DNA from: Planctomycetota bacterium
GTDB taxonomy: Bacteria > Planctomycetota > Phycisphaerae > WQYP01
Direction: 5' to 3'
Assembly: GCA_021838985.1 (NCBI GenBank)
Contig: JAKCCC010000111.1
Span: forward strand, 1-6,626
DNA: 6,626 nt
Shown here: one piece after another, positions 5,745-6,626 of the stretch
Layout of the letters: the number at the start of each line of letters is the position of its first letter
Position numbering within the stretch: the stretch's first letter is position 1
Notes under the pieces: model-generated
What the model was told of the DNA's origin: nothing
Seen by the model: the letters and a program-made list of their open reading frames with translations, nothing else
Database searches by the model: none
Made by a program: the position numbers and the translations under genes

Positions 5745-6626
5745 TCCTCAGCCTTCCGCGGCGTCCCCGCCGTGCCATCGCCGGGGATGCGCTGTTGAAT
5801 CCGGGCCAACAGTTCGCGCAGGGAATCCGGTGGATGCAGGGCAAAGAAGTACTCGCGCCAGGTGGCGGCGGCGGCGTTGTCCCGCGCCGCACCCGCGGCG
5901 GCGATGCGCTCATCCAGCTGCCGCAGCGGGTCCGGAAACAACTCCCGCAGCTGCGCGTTCACGCGGTGAAGGTGCTGAAATAGATTGCGGCGCGAGGCCC
6001 GCCCCCGGCGCTGGCCGCGCCGGCGGTCTTCATGGAGGCTTTCCGCAATCCGCGCGATCAGCGCCGTGCGCTGCTCCAGCAGGCGGGACGCTTGCTCTCC
6101 CGGCGTGGGCCGCGCATCCCACCAAAGCTGTGGATTATGCCCCCAATGGTGCCGCCGCCAGCGCAGCGCAGGCCAGTCCGGCGCCGCTGCCGCCGGCTGC
6201 CCCAGCGGCAGTAGCCAGCCCGCGGACACGCAGCCATACGATGGCACGGGCGGTTGCCTGGGGCCGGCGATTGCGGGAGGGTCGGTCGGGCCGAAGATGT
6301 TCCGCCAAATCTCGTCGGTGATGCGGTCGTAAAGCGCTCCGCCGATCCCGTGGATGAATAGATCCGCCTGAAACGTGCGTGCGAATAACGTCAGCGTCAA
6401 GGCCCGCGGCCGCAGGCGCAGGCGGCGCCGGGAAAGCTCGGCCTGTAAGCCGCGGGCCGCTGGCAGTAAATCACCGGCAAGGTAGTCGCTCACCGCCAGC
6501 GCCGGTCCGTCCGCCCAAGTCAGTCGGGCTGGGCCGTCCGCTTCGAGAAAAAGCCGCTGGCGTGGTTGCTGGTCGCTGTAAATCCAGAATGGTAGTTCAC
6601 GCCGGGTGGCTGCGATCAGCAAATCC
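5741..6626 (-). CDS. Uncharacterised conserved protein (HGIGG motif), 5' end outside window
   Basis: The frame is open through the right edge (codons GAT TTG CTG ATC at 6625-6614), so the N-terminus is missing. The TTG at 6622 is probably not the true start. About 294 residues are visible. Counting from the TTG, the clearest conserved block is at 71-105: RPRALTLTLFARTF, then ADLFIHGIGGALYDRITDEI. The C-terminal part is helical and very rich in Arg, Ala and Gln (about 172-275), with a coiled-coil-like stretch and a WREYFFALHP block near 255-264. No signal peptide or membrane segment is visible. I recall a similar HGIGG/YD...TD block in uncharacterised planctomycete and verrucomicrobial proteins, but I know of no assigned function. 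A loose likeness to the GG-x-x-E/Y region of BshC-type proteins is speculative. No gene with a related function is next to it. Confidence 0.75.
   Translation of the reverse strand, partial: DLLIAATRRELPFWIYSDQQPRQRLFLEADGPARLTWADGPALAVSDYLAGDLLPAARGLQAELSRRRLRLRPRALTLTLFARTFQADLFIHGIGGALYDRITDEIWRNIFGPTDPPAIAGPRQPPVPSYGCVSAGWLLPLGQPAAAAPDWPALRWRRHHWGHNPQLWWDARPTPGEQASRLLEQRTALIARIAESLHEDRRRGQRRGRASRRNLFQHLHRVNAQLRELFPDPLRQLDERIAAAGAARDNAAAATWREYFFALHPPDSLRELLARIQQRIPGDGTAGTPRKAEE

Noticed and set aside
5575..6321. A 248-codon plus-strand frame opposite the HGIGG-family gene
   Set aside because: Its Ala/Pro/Arg-rich product has no domain, and the opposite strand carries the conserved protein.

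Overview
The window reads as chromosomal DNA from a Gram-negative, GC-rich bacterium. My best guess is the Verrucomicrobiota (Limisphaerales/Pedosphaera-like), or else a planctomycete-type relative. This rests on the style of the CoaE and solute-binding proteins, on the HGIGG-family protein at the right edge, and on GC-rich hairpin-forming intergenic repeats next to a CCTTCAT repeat. It is recognition from memory, not a search result.

Every gene I can support is on the minus strand, so the layout is read from right to left. At the right edge (6626 to 5741) is the 3' part of a gene for an uncharacterised protein with a conserved RPRAL...DLFIHGIGG block. A roughly 800-base stretch without a convincing gene follows (5740 to 4938). 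It holds a 12-base direct repeat, several stem-loops, a terminator-like hairpin and a weak candidate promoter.

Then comes a tight four-gene run. It contains an exported family-1 solute-binding protein (4937 to 3456), a MalF-type permease with two extra blocks of membrane helices (3454 to 1973), a MalG-type permease whose first ~65 codons cover a cluster of palindromes (1954 to 926), and dephospho-CoA kinase coaE (920 to 282). Gaps between these genes are 1, 18 and 5 bases.

The first three genes are the binding and channel parts of a carbohydrate-type ABC importer. The ATPase is not in the window and is presumably supplied from elsewhere. CoaE catalyses the last step of coenzyme A synthesis and seems to share the operon's message without sharing its function. 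The last 281 bases (281 to 1) hold no gene I can defend.

The points most worth a second look are the enlarged MalF-type permease, the palindrome cluster at the start of the MalG-type permease, the hairpin and direct-repeat region upstream of the operon, and the uncharacterised HGIGG protein. I found no CRISPR array, tRNA, rRNA, transposase or phage gene.
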